The position numbers and the translations under genes are program-made. The notes under the pieces were generated by a model. That model did no database searches. It saw nothing but the letters and a program-made list of their open reading frames with translations, and was not told where the DNA came from. Positions 28,047 to 36,305 of a stretch of DNA of 64,000 nucleotides are shown here, piece by piece. How positions within the stretch are numbered: the first letter of the stretch is position 1; each line of letters starts with the position of its first letter. This DNA comes from Alphaproteobacteria bacterium (lineage in GTDB: Bacteria; Pseudomonadota; Alphaproteobacteria; Micropepsales; Micropepsaceae), in the NCBI GenBank assembly GCA_025350465.1, contig JANXXU010000008.1, positions 1 to 64,000 of the forward strand. The letters are read 5' to 3'.

Positions 28047-29231
28047 ATGCCCGGTGCGCTTGACGGCGTGAAGATCATCGACATGTCGGCGGTCATCGCC
28101 GGGCCGATGGCGACTCAAATTCTGGCCGATCAGGGCGCCGCCGTGATCAAGATCGAGAACCCCGGCCTGGGCGATATGGCGCGCTATCTAGGACCCCAAT
28201 CCGGCGGCATGGGCGCGATGTTTGCGGCCGTCAATCGCAACAAGCGCTCGATCGCATTGAACTTGAAGAGCGCGCAGGGCAAGGCGGTTTTCCTGGATCT
28301 CGTCAAGACCGCGGACGTCGTCGTCGAGAACTATCGCCCGGGCGCGATGGAGCGCATGGGCCTGACTTACGACACGCTGCGGCCTCTAAATCCCGGCCTG
28401 ATTTATGTTGCGATGAGCGGCTTCGGCCAAAGCGGACCTTATGCGAAGCGTCGCGTCTACGATCCGGTGATTCAGGCGGTCTCAGGTATCGCCGATTCGC
28501 AGAACGATCCGCAAACCGGCGAGCCGCGTCTCATTCAGTCGATCGTCGCCGATAAGGTCGCGGCCCTTACCATTTCGCAAACTATCACCGCCGCACTTTA
28601 CGCAAAAGCCAAAGGCGCCGGCGGCCAGTTCATCGAGTTCAACATGCTCGCGGCCGCGATCGCCTTCCAGTGGCCGGATGCAATGTACAACTACACCTTC
28701 ACCGATCCCGGCGTGGCGCGCACGCCGGATTTTTCGGATTTCTACGACATCATGAAGACGCTCGACGGTTTCGTCACCGTGATCGTCATCAGCGACGACG
28801 AATTCGCCGACTTCGCCCGCGCGGTCGGCAAGCCTGACCTCGCCAAGGACGCGCGCTTCGCCAACGTCTTTCTGCGGTTGCAAAATGCCGAAGCATTGAA
28901 AGGCGAAATGAAGAAGGTCATGGCGACGTTTCAGACGGCCGAGATCGTCAAACGCCTCGAGGCCGAAGATGTGCCGCATGCACGCGTCCTCAAACGCGAG
29001 GAAGTCATCGACGACCCACAAGTCAAATTCATCAAAGCGCTCGTTGAGACGACGCACCCCAAAGCCGGCGGCATGCGCGAACCGCGCCCTGTCGCAAATT
29101 TCTCGATGACGCCTTCGACCATCCGCCGCCCCGCGCCGATGCTGGGCGAACACACTGGCGAAATCCTGCGCGAACTCGGCAAGAGCGAAACGGAGGTCGC
29201 CGCGCTACGGACAGCTGGCGCGATCGGTTAA
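28047..29231 (+). CDS. CaiB/BaiF family (type III) CoA transferase
   Basis: A 394-residue CoA transferase that moves CoA between acyl groups. The N-terminal LDGVKIIDMSAVIAGP, the NRNKRSIALNLK block and the catalytic Asp169 (IVADKVAA), the same position as in formyl-CoA transferase, are all present. The acyl substrate cannot be told. I chose ATG 28047 with GAGGAAG upstream over GTG 28041. The gene stands alone, divergent from oppB, and converges on the phosphoesterase at 29273. Confidence 0.9.
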   Translation: MPGALDGVKIIDMSAVIAGPMATQILADQGAAVIKIENPGLGDMARYLGPQSGGMGAMFAAVNRNKRSIALNLKSAQGKAVFLDLVKTADVVVENYRPGAMERMGLTYDTLRPLNPGLIYVAMSGFGQSGPYAKRRVYDPVIQAVSGIADSQNDPQTGEPRLIQSIVADKVAALTISQTITAALYAKAKGAGGQFIEFNMLAAAIAFQWPDAMYNYTFTDPGVARTPDFSDFYDIMKTLDGFVTVIVISDDEFADFARAVGKPDLAKDARFANVFLRLQNAEALKGEMKKVMATFQTAEIVKRLEAEDVPHARVLKREEVIDDPQVKFIKALVETTHPKAGGMREPRPVANFSMTPSTIRRPAPMLGEHTGEILRELGKSETEVAALRTAGAIG

Positions 29232-29272
29232 GCGATGCATGCACGAGTTTTTGTCCCGCCGCGGTTGGCGAT

Positions 29273-30781
29273 TCAATGCAGCCTCAAATCGAGCGCATTC
29301 GTCAAATCACCCGCGGCTCGTCGCACGCCAGGCAGCGGTTGCAGCCCGAAGCGTTTGGTGATGAATTTGATGATCGATGTCGTGTCGTACATCGTGTGAT
29401 CGACGAAGTGGCGCTTGGCGAACGGCGAGATGATGATCGCCGCGACGCGCAATCCCGGACCCCAGCGGTCGCCCCTCGGCGGCGGCACGTGATCCCAGAA
29501 GCCGCCGTTCTCGTCATAGGTCACGATGACGACGGTCGACGACCATTGCGGGCTCGCCTCCAGACGCGCGATCAGGTCCGCCGCGTGATCGTCGCCCGCC
29601 TGCACGTTCGCATAGCCCGGATGCTGATTCAAATTTCCCTGAGGTTTGTAGAACGCGACCGCCGGCAACGTTCCGGCATCGATCGCCTTTAGGAATTCGT
29701 CTCCATCCCTCAGGTGCTCGGCACGCGCCGGCGTCCCCGGCGCATAGGCCGCAAAGTAGTTGAACGGCTGATGATGCGCTTGGAAGTTTGGCGCATCGTG
29801 GTCGGACTTGTAGATCACGTGTCGCTGATCCATCGGGCGCGCGCCGTCCTCAACGGCGGCGTTCCAAGCGCCGGAATACCACGCCCAACCAATGCCCTTG
29901 GCGCTCAACGTGTCGCCGATCGTGAGCGCATGTTGCGACGGCAACGGCCCCGCCGTCGGATCGGCAAAGCGGGCGTCGGCGGGTGAGGGCGGCAAGCCGC
30001 TCGGCTCATAAGATGATTGCGTCGTATTCACACTGTAGCCGTCGGGCGTCACCGCGCCGTCGTTGACCCACTTGGGTGGTCCATCCAGGGTCGCCGGCGA
30101 GTCAGGCGCACGCTGCAGCCAGCCGCGCGCGTCGAGCTTCGCGCGCATCGAGTCCGGCGCGTCCCTGAACTCCGGCGTGCAAGCGCAGATCAGCCACTGG
30201 TGATTGAGATAAGAGCCGCCGAACGCGCCCATGAAGAAATGATCGGCGAGCGTGTAGCGCTGTGCCACCGCCCACATTTTCAGCGGCGTCCCGTAGTGGC
30301 CCATCGTCAAGCCGCCTGAGTCTGAAACTGCGGCAAACCGGTCGAGCTTGCCGCCGTCGATTTGCTCCTGCTGCTGATAGAATTTGTGCACGAGGTCGCG
30401 TGTCTTGACGTCGAGCGGCTTGCCGTAGCCCGACGCGTCGTCGATACGAAACGGCGTATTCGGCAGATCGCTGCGATAATCCGGATCCGGAACGGCGGTA
30501 TCCTTGACCCAAACAGGCGGAAGCCGCGACAGAACGCTGCCGTCGCGGTCGCGCTGGATGGAATGCTCGGGCCGAGCATTGGGAATCCCATCGGCGCCCG
30601 GAAAGAGGCCGTAGAGGTTGTCGAAGCTGCGATTCTCGTCATAGATGACGACGATATGTTGAATGCGATTGAGACTGCTGGCCGCGTGCCGCGCTCTCGC
30701 GTGGCGCGCGTCGGCCGCCGGCGCCGCAAGCACTAGCGCCGTGACGCAAAGTCCCAAAGTGAAAATCGCGCGATGGCTCAT
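29273..30781 (-). CDS. Secreted phosphoesterase, AcpA / phospholipase C family
   Basis: A 502-residue exported enzyme of the PF04185 phosphoesterase family, which includes bacterial non-hemolytic phospholipase C and AcpA acid phosphatase. The signal peptide ends near PAADA. Metal-site motifs are IVVIYDENRSFDNLYG (from about residue 44), GLTMGHYGTP, and TYDENGGFWDHVPPP near the C-terminal third. There is no C-terminal DUF756 repeat as in classical phospholipase C, so an acid phosphatase or AcpA-like role is more likely. Confidence 0.88.
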   Translation of the reverse strand: MSHRAIFTLGLCVTALVLAAPAADARHARARHAASSLNRIQHIVVIYDENRSFDNLYGLFPGADGIPNARPEHSIQRDRDGSVLSRLPPVWVKDTAVPDPDYRSDLPNTPFRIDDASGYGKPLDVKTRDLVHKFYQQQEQIDGGKLDRFAAVSDSGGLTMGHYGTPLKMWAVAQRYTLADHFFMGAFGGSYLNHQWLICACTPEFRDAPDSMRAKLDARGWLQRAPDSPATLDGPPKWVNDGAVTPDGYSVNTTQSSYEPSGLPPSPADARFADPTAGPLPSQHALTIGDTLSAKGIGWAWYSGAWNAAVEDGARPMDQRHVIYKSDHDAPNFQAHHQPFNYFAAYAPGTPARAEHLRDGDEFLKAIDAGTLPAVAFYKPQGNLNQHPGYANVQAGDDHAADLIARLEASPQWSSTVVIVTYDENGGFWDHVPPPRGDRWGPGLRVAAIIISPFAKRHFVDHTMYDTTSIIKFITKRFGLQPLPGVRRAAGDLTNALDLRLH

Positions 30782-30800
30782 GCGTAGGCCGCCTCACTCA

Positions 30801-30908
30801 TTTTGCCGTTCCCGCGCTGGCGGGAATTCAGTCCGTTGTGAGAAAAGCTTGTCGTCAATGACTCAGCAACCTCGTTGCTGGATTCCCGCCTGCGCCGGAA
30901 CGACAAAA
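30801..30908. repeat. Composite palindromic repeat (REP-pair-like)
   Basis: Arms at 30801-30831 and 30878-30908 are an imperfect inverted repeat of about 30 bases with about five mismatches. Each arm holds its own small hairpin (TTCCCGCG...CGGGAA type). An inner perfect hairpin CAGCAAC-CTC-GTTGCTG is at 30864-30880. The element fills the space between the phosphoesterase promoter region and the polyamine transporter's last gene. Confidence 0.7.
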
Positions 30909-30921
30909 CTGGGGATGGACG

Positions 30922-31770
30922 CTACGACGCCTTGGCGCCCTGCGGCGTGTGACGCCGCCGCAGCTTCTCGACTGTAAGCAACAACAACGATGACACGATG
31001 ATGAGCAGCACCGCGACCGCGAGGATCGTCGGGCTGATCTGCTCGCGGATACCGGACCACATCTGGCGCGGGATGGTGCGCTGATCGGGCCCGCCGAGGA
31101 ACAGCACAGTCACGACTTCGTCGAACGAGGCCGCGAAGGCGAAGAGCGCGCCTGAAATCATCCCCGGCGCCACCAGCGGCAGGGTCACGCGCATGAAGGT
31201 GGTCAGCGGATCGGCGCCCAAACTGGATGCCGCCTTGATCAGATTGCGATCGAAGCCCGAAAGCGTCGCCGTCATGGTGATGACGACGAACGGCGTGCCG
31301 AGCGTCGTGTGCGCCAGAATGATGCCCAAATGCGTCTGCGCCAGTCCGATGCTCGAATAGAAGAAATACATGCCGGCCGCCGCGATGATGATCGGCACGA
31401 CGAGGGGCGAAATCAGGATCGCCATGATCAAATCGCGAAACGGCATATTCGATCGCGCGAGTCCCAACGCTGCCAATGTGCCCAACACGGTCGACAGCGC
31501 CGTCGCGCAGATCGCGATGATGAGGCTGTTGCCGATGGCTTGGAGCCACTGCGGATTTTCGACGATGTCTTGATACCAGCGCAGCGAAAATCCTTCGGGA
31601 TTCAGCGTCAGCATCTTGGTGGTGAAGCTGAAATAGGGCTCGGCGTTGAACGAGAGCGGTATGATGACGATGAGTGGCGCGACCAAGAAGAACAAGACTG
31701 CGATCGCGTAAGCCGCGTTGAAGCGCTTCTCGATTGTCGCCCACTCGAATCGTCTCTTCGCGGCCGCCAT
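30922..31770 (-). CDS. potC: Polyamine-type ABC transporter permease (PotC/PotI-like)
   Basis: A 282-residue inner-membrane permease with six helices and the EAA-type loop AASSLGADPLTTFMRVTLPL. It follows the PotC/PotI pattern (FNAAYAIAVLFFLVAPLIVIIPLSF in part at the first helix, FDEVVTVLFLGG before the end). ATG 31770 follows the potB stop by four bases. Specificity (putrescine, spermidine, GABA-like amines) cannot be fixed from the permease. Confidence 0.88.
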   Translation of the reverse strand: MAAAKRRFEWATIEKRFNAAYAIAVLFFLVAPLIVIIPLSFNAEPYFSFTTKMLTLNPEGFSLRWYQDIVENPQWLQAIGNSLIIAICATALSTVLGTLAALGLARSNMPFRDLIMAILISPLVVPIIIAAAGMYFFYSSIGLAQTHLGIILAHTTLGTPFVVITMTATLSGFDRNLIKAASSLGADPLTTFMRVTLPLVAPGMISGALFAFAASFDEVVTVLFLGGPDQRTIPRQMWSGIREQISPTILAVAVLLIIVSSLLLLTVEKLRRRHTPQGAKAS

Positions 31771-31774
31771 ATCT

Positions 31775-33007
31775 CTACCCGAGCCGCAACCGATTGAGAC
31801 CGATGACACGCGCGTAAACGATATAGAGCGCCATCACGCCGCTAAGCAGTATGCCGCCGAGCGCCGCCGCCAAACCCCAATTGAGCGACGTCTTCATATG
31901 AAACTCGATCATGTTGGAAATGAGCTGCCCCGTGCGCCCGCCGACCAAAGCCGGCGTGATGTAGTAGCCGAGCGCCAAGATGAAAACGAGCAAGGCACCC
32001 GCGCCGGCGCCCGGCAGCGTCATCGGGAAATAAACGCGCCAAAATGCTTGCCAGGGTCTTGCGCCCAACGACAGGGCTGCGCGGCGCAGCGCCGGTGGCA
32101 CCGACAACATCACGCTATACGTCGGCAAGATCATGAACGGCAGCAGGATATGCGTCATCGCAACCAGCGTGCCGGTCATGTTGTAGATCATTTGCGTGCG
32201 CGCACCGTCGCCGAAGAAGATTGCGAGAACGTCGTTGATCACCCCGTTCGTCTGCAGCAGAACGATCCACGCCGTCGTGCGCACGAGCAATGACGTCCAA
32301 AACGGCAAAAGCACGAGGATCAAGAGATAATTGCGCCACTTGTCCGATGCGTGCGCGATGAAATAGGCGAGGGGATAACCCAGCACGAAGCACAGCGCCG
32401 TCACCATCGCGGCCACGAACAAAGTCCGCGCGAACAGCATCATATAAACCTGGTCTTCTTCCGGCTGCATGATGATTTGCCCGTCCGCTTTGCGCGAGCG
32501 ATCGAGAGCCGAGATGTAGTAACCGATCGAGTTGGTGAAGCTCGCGTGGCGCAATGCGCCGAAGATCTCAGGGTCCGCCCAGCGCGCGTCGACCGCGTTG
32601 AAGGCCTGCGCATAGGGCGGTTCGAATTTGCCCGCAACGCGTGCGGTTGACATCAGCATCGACCGCATGCCCGGCACTTCGAAATTCATTCGCGTCGCCG
32701 CTCTGCCGATCGTCCCATCGCGCTGGGCCACCTCAAGATCGGAGGCAAGCGCCGCATAGGCCGAATAGGGCGGGCGTCCCTTGCCGTCCCAAGAGCGCAG
32801 GGCATCGGCTGTTCGCGGCAAGACCTGCGCAATCGTCGGATCCTCGACGCTGCGCATCAGCATGTCGCCGATGGGCAGAATGAATGTGACGGCAAGAAAC
32901 AAGAGCAGCGGCAGGACAAGCAAGAACGATATGCGTCGCGCGCGCATTCCGGAGCGCACGAAACGCGCTCTCAGATCGCTCGCCGTTATTGCCGCCGCCC
33001 CCGCCAT
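31775..33007 (-). CDS. potB: Polyamine-type ABC transporter permease (PotB/PotH-like) with large periplasmic insert
   Basis: A 410-residue permease. The first membrane helix (about 25-50) is followed by a periplasmic stretch of roughly 140 residues rich in Arg/Asp and Tyr before the second helix. Standard PotB members are near 290 residues. This long form is, as far as I know, a recognised subgroup in proteobacteria. The EAA loop AALSLGARPWQAFWRVYFPM is intact. Start choice is open: ATG 33007, or TTG 33016, which has the better-spaced AGGGGA. Confidence 0.85.
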   Translation of the reverse strand: MAGAAAITASDLRARFVRSGMRARRISFLLVLPLLLFLAVTFILPIGDMLMRSVEDPTIAQVLPRTADALRSWDGKGRPPYSAYAALASDLEVAQRDGTIGRAATRMNFEVPGMRSMLMSTARVAGKFEPPYAQAFNAVDARWADPEIFGALRHASFTNSIGYYISALDRSRKADGQIIMQPEEDQVYMMLFARTLFVAAMVTALCFVLGYPLAYFIAHASDKWRNYLLILVLLPFWTSLLVRTTAWIVLLQTNGVINDVLAIFFGDGARTQMIYNMTGTLVAMTHILLPFMILPTYSVMLSVPPALRRAALSLGARPWQAFWRVYFPMTLPGAGAGALLVFILALGYYITPALVGGRTGQLISNMIEFHMKTSLNWGLAAALGGILLSGVMALYIVYARVIGLNRLRLG

Positions 33008-33026
33008 TTCCCCCAACCGTCCCCTA

Positions 33027-34238
33027 TTATTTAGCGAGCCACGCGTTCCAGCGTTGGTTCAACTCTTCCTGATGATCCGCCCACCATTGGAAATCGACCT
33101 GTATCGCATTCGCCGCATTCTCCGGCGCGTTCGGCATGTTCGGTCGCATGTCGACACCCGACAATGCGCTCTTTCCCACCAACGGCAAGGATGAACGCCG
33201 CGCCGGTCCGTAGGCGATCCATCGCGCTTGGTCGGCAAGGCGCTGCGTGTCGGTAGCGAACGAAATAAAATCTCGCGCGAGATTGAGATGCTTGGTGCCT
33301 TTGGTGATCCCGAAAACGTCGAGTTCCAGCAACTCGCCGTCCCAGATGATGACGAACGGCTTTTTTTCGTTGACCTGTGCGTCGAAGATGCGGCCGTTGT
33401 AAGCCGACGTCATCGTCACCTCACCGTCGGCCAAGAGCTGCACGGGCTGCGCGCCCGCTTCCCACCACACGACTTGATTCTTGATCGTGTCGAGCTTCGC
33501 AAAAGCGCGATCGATGCCTGCCCTCGTCGACAGCGTTGCGTAAACCTTGTCGCCCGCCACGCCGTCGGCGCGCAACGCCATTTCCAGATTGATGGTCGGC
33601 GAAGTCTTTCGCAGGCCACGCTTGCCGGGGAAGGCGGTCAAATTGAAGAAATCCGCAAGCGTCCGCGGCGGGCTCGCGCCGAACTTGGTCGAGTCGTAGG
33701 CAATGATGTGGCCGAACACGATTGAGGTCACTGCGCACGGCGTGATGCCGTTCGGCACGAAGTCCTGAACCGCGGGCGTTCCGTCGGGCGCCGGCGGCAA
33801 GAGTCCGGCGTCGATCTTCTCGAGCAGGCCTTCGTCGCACGCACGCTGCGCGTCTGCGATTTCCATGTCGACGACGTCCCAGTTCACGTTGCCCGCTTCG
33901 ACCTGCGCTTTGATCTCAGCGACGCCTCCCGAGTAGTCGACGGAGTTGATCTTGGCGCCGGTCTTGGCTTCCCAGGGCTTGTGATAGGCCTCGATCTGGC
34001 TCTTCGTATAAGCGCCGCCCCACGAGACGACGACGAGCGATTGTCCGCGCAACGCGGCGCCCGCCGGACTGCCGGCCGGCATCGCGCCGTTGGCTGACGG
34101 CAGCGGCATCGAGTTGAGATCTTTGTTCATCTGCTCCGCGTCGTGCTCGGAATTGTTGTTGAGCATGAACAACAAGACGCCCGCGAGAATCACGATGGCG
34201 GCGGCAGCGGCGATGATGACGGTCGTCAGACGGCCCAT
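33027..34238 (-). CDS. potD: Polyamine-type ABC transporter substrate-binding protein (PotD/PotF-like)
   Basis: A 403-residue protein with an N-terminal membrane segment (MGRLTTVIIAAAAAIVILAG) that may be an uncleaved anchor, then a low-complexity linker (about 28-62) before the binding domain starts at LVVVSWGGAYTKSQ. The domain has the PotD-like blocks VDYSGG, NWDVVDME and the C-terminal ALSGVDMRPNMP. A tethered binding protein with a spacer is unusual for a diderm, where they are normally free. It is encoded between potB and the ATPase, in one operon. Confidence 0.85.
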   Translation of the reverse strand: MGRLTTVIIAAAAAIVILAGVLLFMLNNNSEHDAEQMNKDLNSMPLPSANGAMPAGSPAGAALRGQSLVVVSWGGAYTKSQIEAYHKPWEAKTGAKINSVDYSGGVAEIKAQVEAGNVNWDVVDMEIADAQRACDEGLLEKIDAGLLPPAPDGTPAVQDFVPNGITPCAVTSIVFGHIIAYDSTKFGASPPRTLADFFNLTAFPGKRGLRKTSPTINLEMALRADGVAGDKVYATLSTRAGIDRAFAKLDTIKNQVVWWEAGAQPVQLLADGEVTMTSAYNGRIFDAQVNEKKPFVIIWDGELLELDVFGITKGTKHLNLARDFISFATDTQRLADQARWIAYGPARRSSLPLVGKSALSGVDMRPNMPNAPENAANAIQVDFQWWADHQEELNQRWNAWLAK

Positions 34239-34275
34239 TTATTTTTGCCTCAAGCCTTGAGAATCGTGGATCAAT

Positions 34276-36156
34276 TTAGGATGCGGCAAACGCCCGGCAC
34301 GCGTAAGGCTCCCAGGACAGCGTCACGGTCACGCCTTTGGCTGGGATGCTCGCCGCGCGCGTCTGTGCTTTGACGTCGATTTCGTGTCCGCCTGTCGACG
34401 ACAATTTCACCCGAACATGGTCGCCATGGAAGACCATGTCGTCGACCATCGCGCCGAGTTGGTTCTCGCCGCCGCGTGGACCCGCCTCCTCCGACAGCGT
34501 CAGATTCTCCGGGCGCACACAGACGACTGCCGCCGAGCCGACGCCGCCGCAATTGCCTTTGATCGCCTTCACGCGCGTTCCGCCTGAGAGTTCGATGGTG
34601 CAGAGGTTGTCGTCGATCGAACGTACGCGGCCCGCGAGCGCATTGTTCTCGCCGATGAAGCCCGCGACGAACGCGTTCGCCGGCGCGTCATAGATTTTCG
34701 CGGGCGTGTCGAGCTGTTGAATCTGGCCGTCGTGGAAGACGGCGATGCGATCGGACAAGGTCAAAGCCTCGCCCTGATCATGCGTGACGTAGACGACGGT
34801 CACGCCGAGTTCGCGATGGATCCGCTTCAGCTCGTATTGCATTTGTTCGCGCAAATGCTTGTCGAGCGCCCCGAGCGGCTCGTCCATCAGCACGAGGGTC
34901 GGATCAAAGACCAGCGCACGTGCGACGGCAACGCGCTGCTGCTGACCGCCCGACAGCTGGTGCGGCTTACGCTTGTCGAAGCCTTCGAGCTCGACCATTT
35001 TTAGAGCGCGTTGTACGCGCTGGCGGATTTCCGTCTTGGACTTGCGCCGCACTTCGAGCGGGAACGAAAGATTCTCTCCAACCGACATATGCGGGAAGAG
35101 CGCGTAATTCTGGAAGACGAAGCCGAGCCCGCGCTGATGCGGGGCCAATGCCGACATCGATTTGCCGTCGAGTAAGATGTCGCCTTCGGTGGGCGTCTCG
35201 AATCCGGCGAGCATCAACAGCGTGGTCGTCTTGCCCGAGCCGGACGGACCCAGCAGCGTCAAGAACTCACCCTTCTCGATATCGAGGTTGAGATCTTTGA
35301 CGACGAGAGCGATGCCGTCATAGGTCTTGCGCACGCCGGCAAACCGAACGAACGGTACAGGGCCACTGGGTTCCGGCGCAGCCTTCGGTTCCTGGTCCGC
35401 AATTTCCGCCGAACCTTCGGCGAACACAGCGTCTTTGACTTCCGGCGTTGGCGGCTGCGGCTTTTCTTCCTTGGGTGGTGCCTTTCGTTCTGCAACCTTG
35501 GCTTCTGCGTTCACCTCGTCGACAAGCGCGGCTTTGATCTCCGACATCGCTTGCTTCGCTTCAGGTGGCAACGCGTCGGGTGATGGCTCCGGTGACGTGT
35601 CCTCGTCATCCTTTGGCTTCGAAGGGGTCGGCAATCCTAAGAAACGCGACCTGAACGAAAAGGTCTTGGCTGGGGCGGGAACAGCCGCCGCTTTCGCGGG
35701 TGGTACTTCGGTCGCCCCAATCGAAGTTTCGGGCTCGGAGACCTCGGCCGTTGGCGCCGCTTCCTCGGGAGGCTTCTCTTCGGGTCTGCTTTTCGCCGGC
35801 GATGCTAGACCCAAGAACCGCGACTTGAATGAAAAGGTCTTGGCCGGGGCCAGCGGCGAGGCAGGTGATACTGCGGGTGCCTCGACTGATGCCTCGGCCT
35901 CCGGCGTTGGCTTTTCTTCGACGACGGGCGCCTCGACGATTGCTTCGCTGACCTCCGCCTCGTCGCTGCCGAGCATGGCCGCGAGCAGCGCCGATCCGGG
36001 TCCAGTCTCGCTCTTGGGTTTTTCTTCACGCTTTTCGGTGGCCGGCGCAGGCTGCGCGGCAGGCTTCGACGACGACGCGAGACCCAAGAAGCGCGACTTC
36101 AACGAAAAGCCTTTCGACGGCGCTTTTGTCGCCGCATCCTGCGCGTCAGCCGACAT
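34276..36156 (-). CDS. potA: Polyamine-type ABC transporter ATPase (PotA-like) with repeat-bearing N-terminal extension
   Basis: A 626-residue protein. Residues 268-626 are an ordinary PotA-type ATPase: Walker A GPSGSGKT (303-310), signature LSGGQ (401-405), Walker B LVLMDE (421-426) and a TOBE domain at the end. Residues 1-267 are a Pro/Glu/Ala/Lys-rich, probably disordered extension that holds three near-identical 13-residue motifs: GFSLKSRFLGLAS (16-28), TFSFKSRFLGLAS (107-119) and TFSFRSRFLGLPT (165-177). PotA proteins are normally about 360-380 residues. Codon use and frame continue without a break, and no good internal start lies between the extension and the ATPase domain. First gene of the operon. 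Confidence 0.88.
   Translation of the reverse strand: MSADAQDAATKAPSKGFSLKSRFLGLASSSKPAAQPAPATEKREEKPKSETGPGSALLAAMLGSDEAEVSEAIVEAPVVEEKPTPEAEASVEAPAVSPASPLAPAKTFSFKSRFLGLASPAKSRPEEKPPEEAAPTAEVSEPETSIGATEVPPAKAAAVPAPAKTFSFRSRFLGLPTPSKPKDDEDTSPEPSPDALPPEAKQAMSEIKAALVDEVNAEAKVAERKAPPKEEKPQPPTPEVKDAVFAEGSAEIADQEPKAAPEPSGPVPFVRFAGVRKTYDGIALVVKDLNLDIEKGEFLTLLGPSGSGKTTTLLMLAGFETPTEGDILLDGKSMSALAPHQRGLGFVFQNYALFPHMSVGENLSFPLEVRRKSKTEIRQRVQRALKMVELEGFDKRKPHQLSGGQQQRVAVARALVFDPTLVLMDEPLGALDKHLREQMQYELKRIHRELGVTVVYVTHDQGEALTLSDRIAVFHDGQIQQLDTPAKIYDAPANAFVAGFIGENNALAGRVRSIDDNLCTIELSGGTRVKAIKGNCGGVGSAAVVCVRPENLTLSEEAGPRGGENQLGAMVDDMVFHGDHVRVKLSSTGGHEIDVKAQTRAASIPAKGVTVTLSWEPYACRAFAAS
35626..36111 (-). 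repeat. Three protein-level repeats, consensus [GT]FS[FL][KR]SRFLGL
   Basis: Copies are at 36073-36111, 35800-35838 and 35626-35664, within the coding region for the ATPase N-terminal extension. They are separated by 78 and 45 residues of acidic, Pro-rich sequence. Lys/Arg and Phe alternate around Ser, which resembles membrane-touching basic-aromatic motifs such as the MARCKS effector segment; that comparison is mine and speculative. Confidence 0.85.
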
Positions 36157-36305
36157 CGATCATGCCCAGACGAAACCGCAATCCCCGTGACCCAAGGCGG
36201 TGGCCGATCCTAGGCAAGTGGGCAGCCAAATGAAAGGGCACGGCGTCACTACTCTGTGGCCCGATTGCGACCGCCACGCCGTCGAAACGACCGGCAATTC
36301 GCCGG

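Noticed and set aside
31775-33007. The long periplasmic insert of the PotB-like permease as a novelty
   Set aside because: I believe long-loop permeases of this type form a known subgroup, so it is noted in the annotation only.
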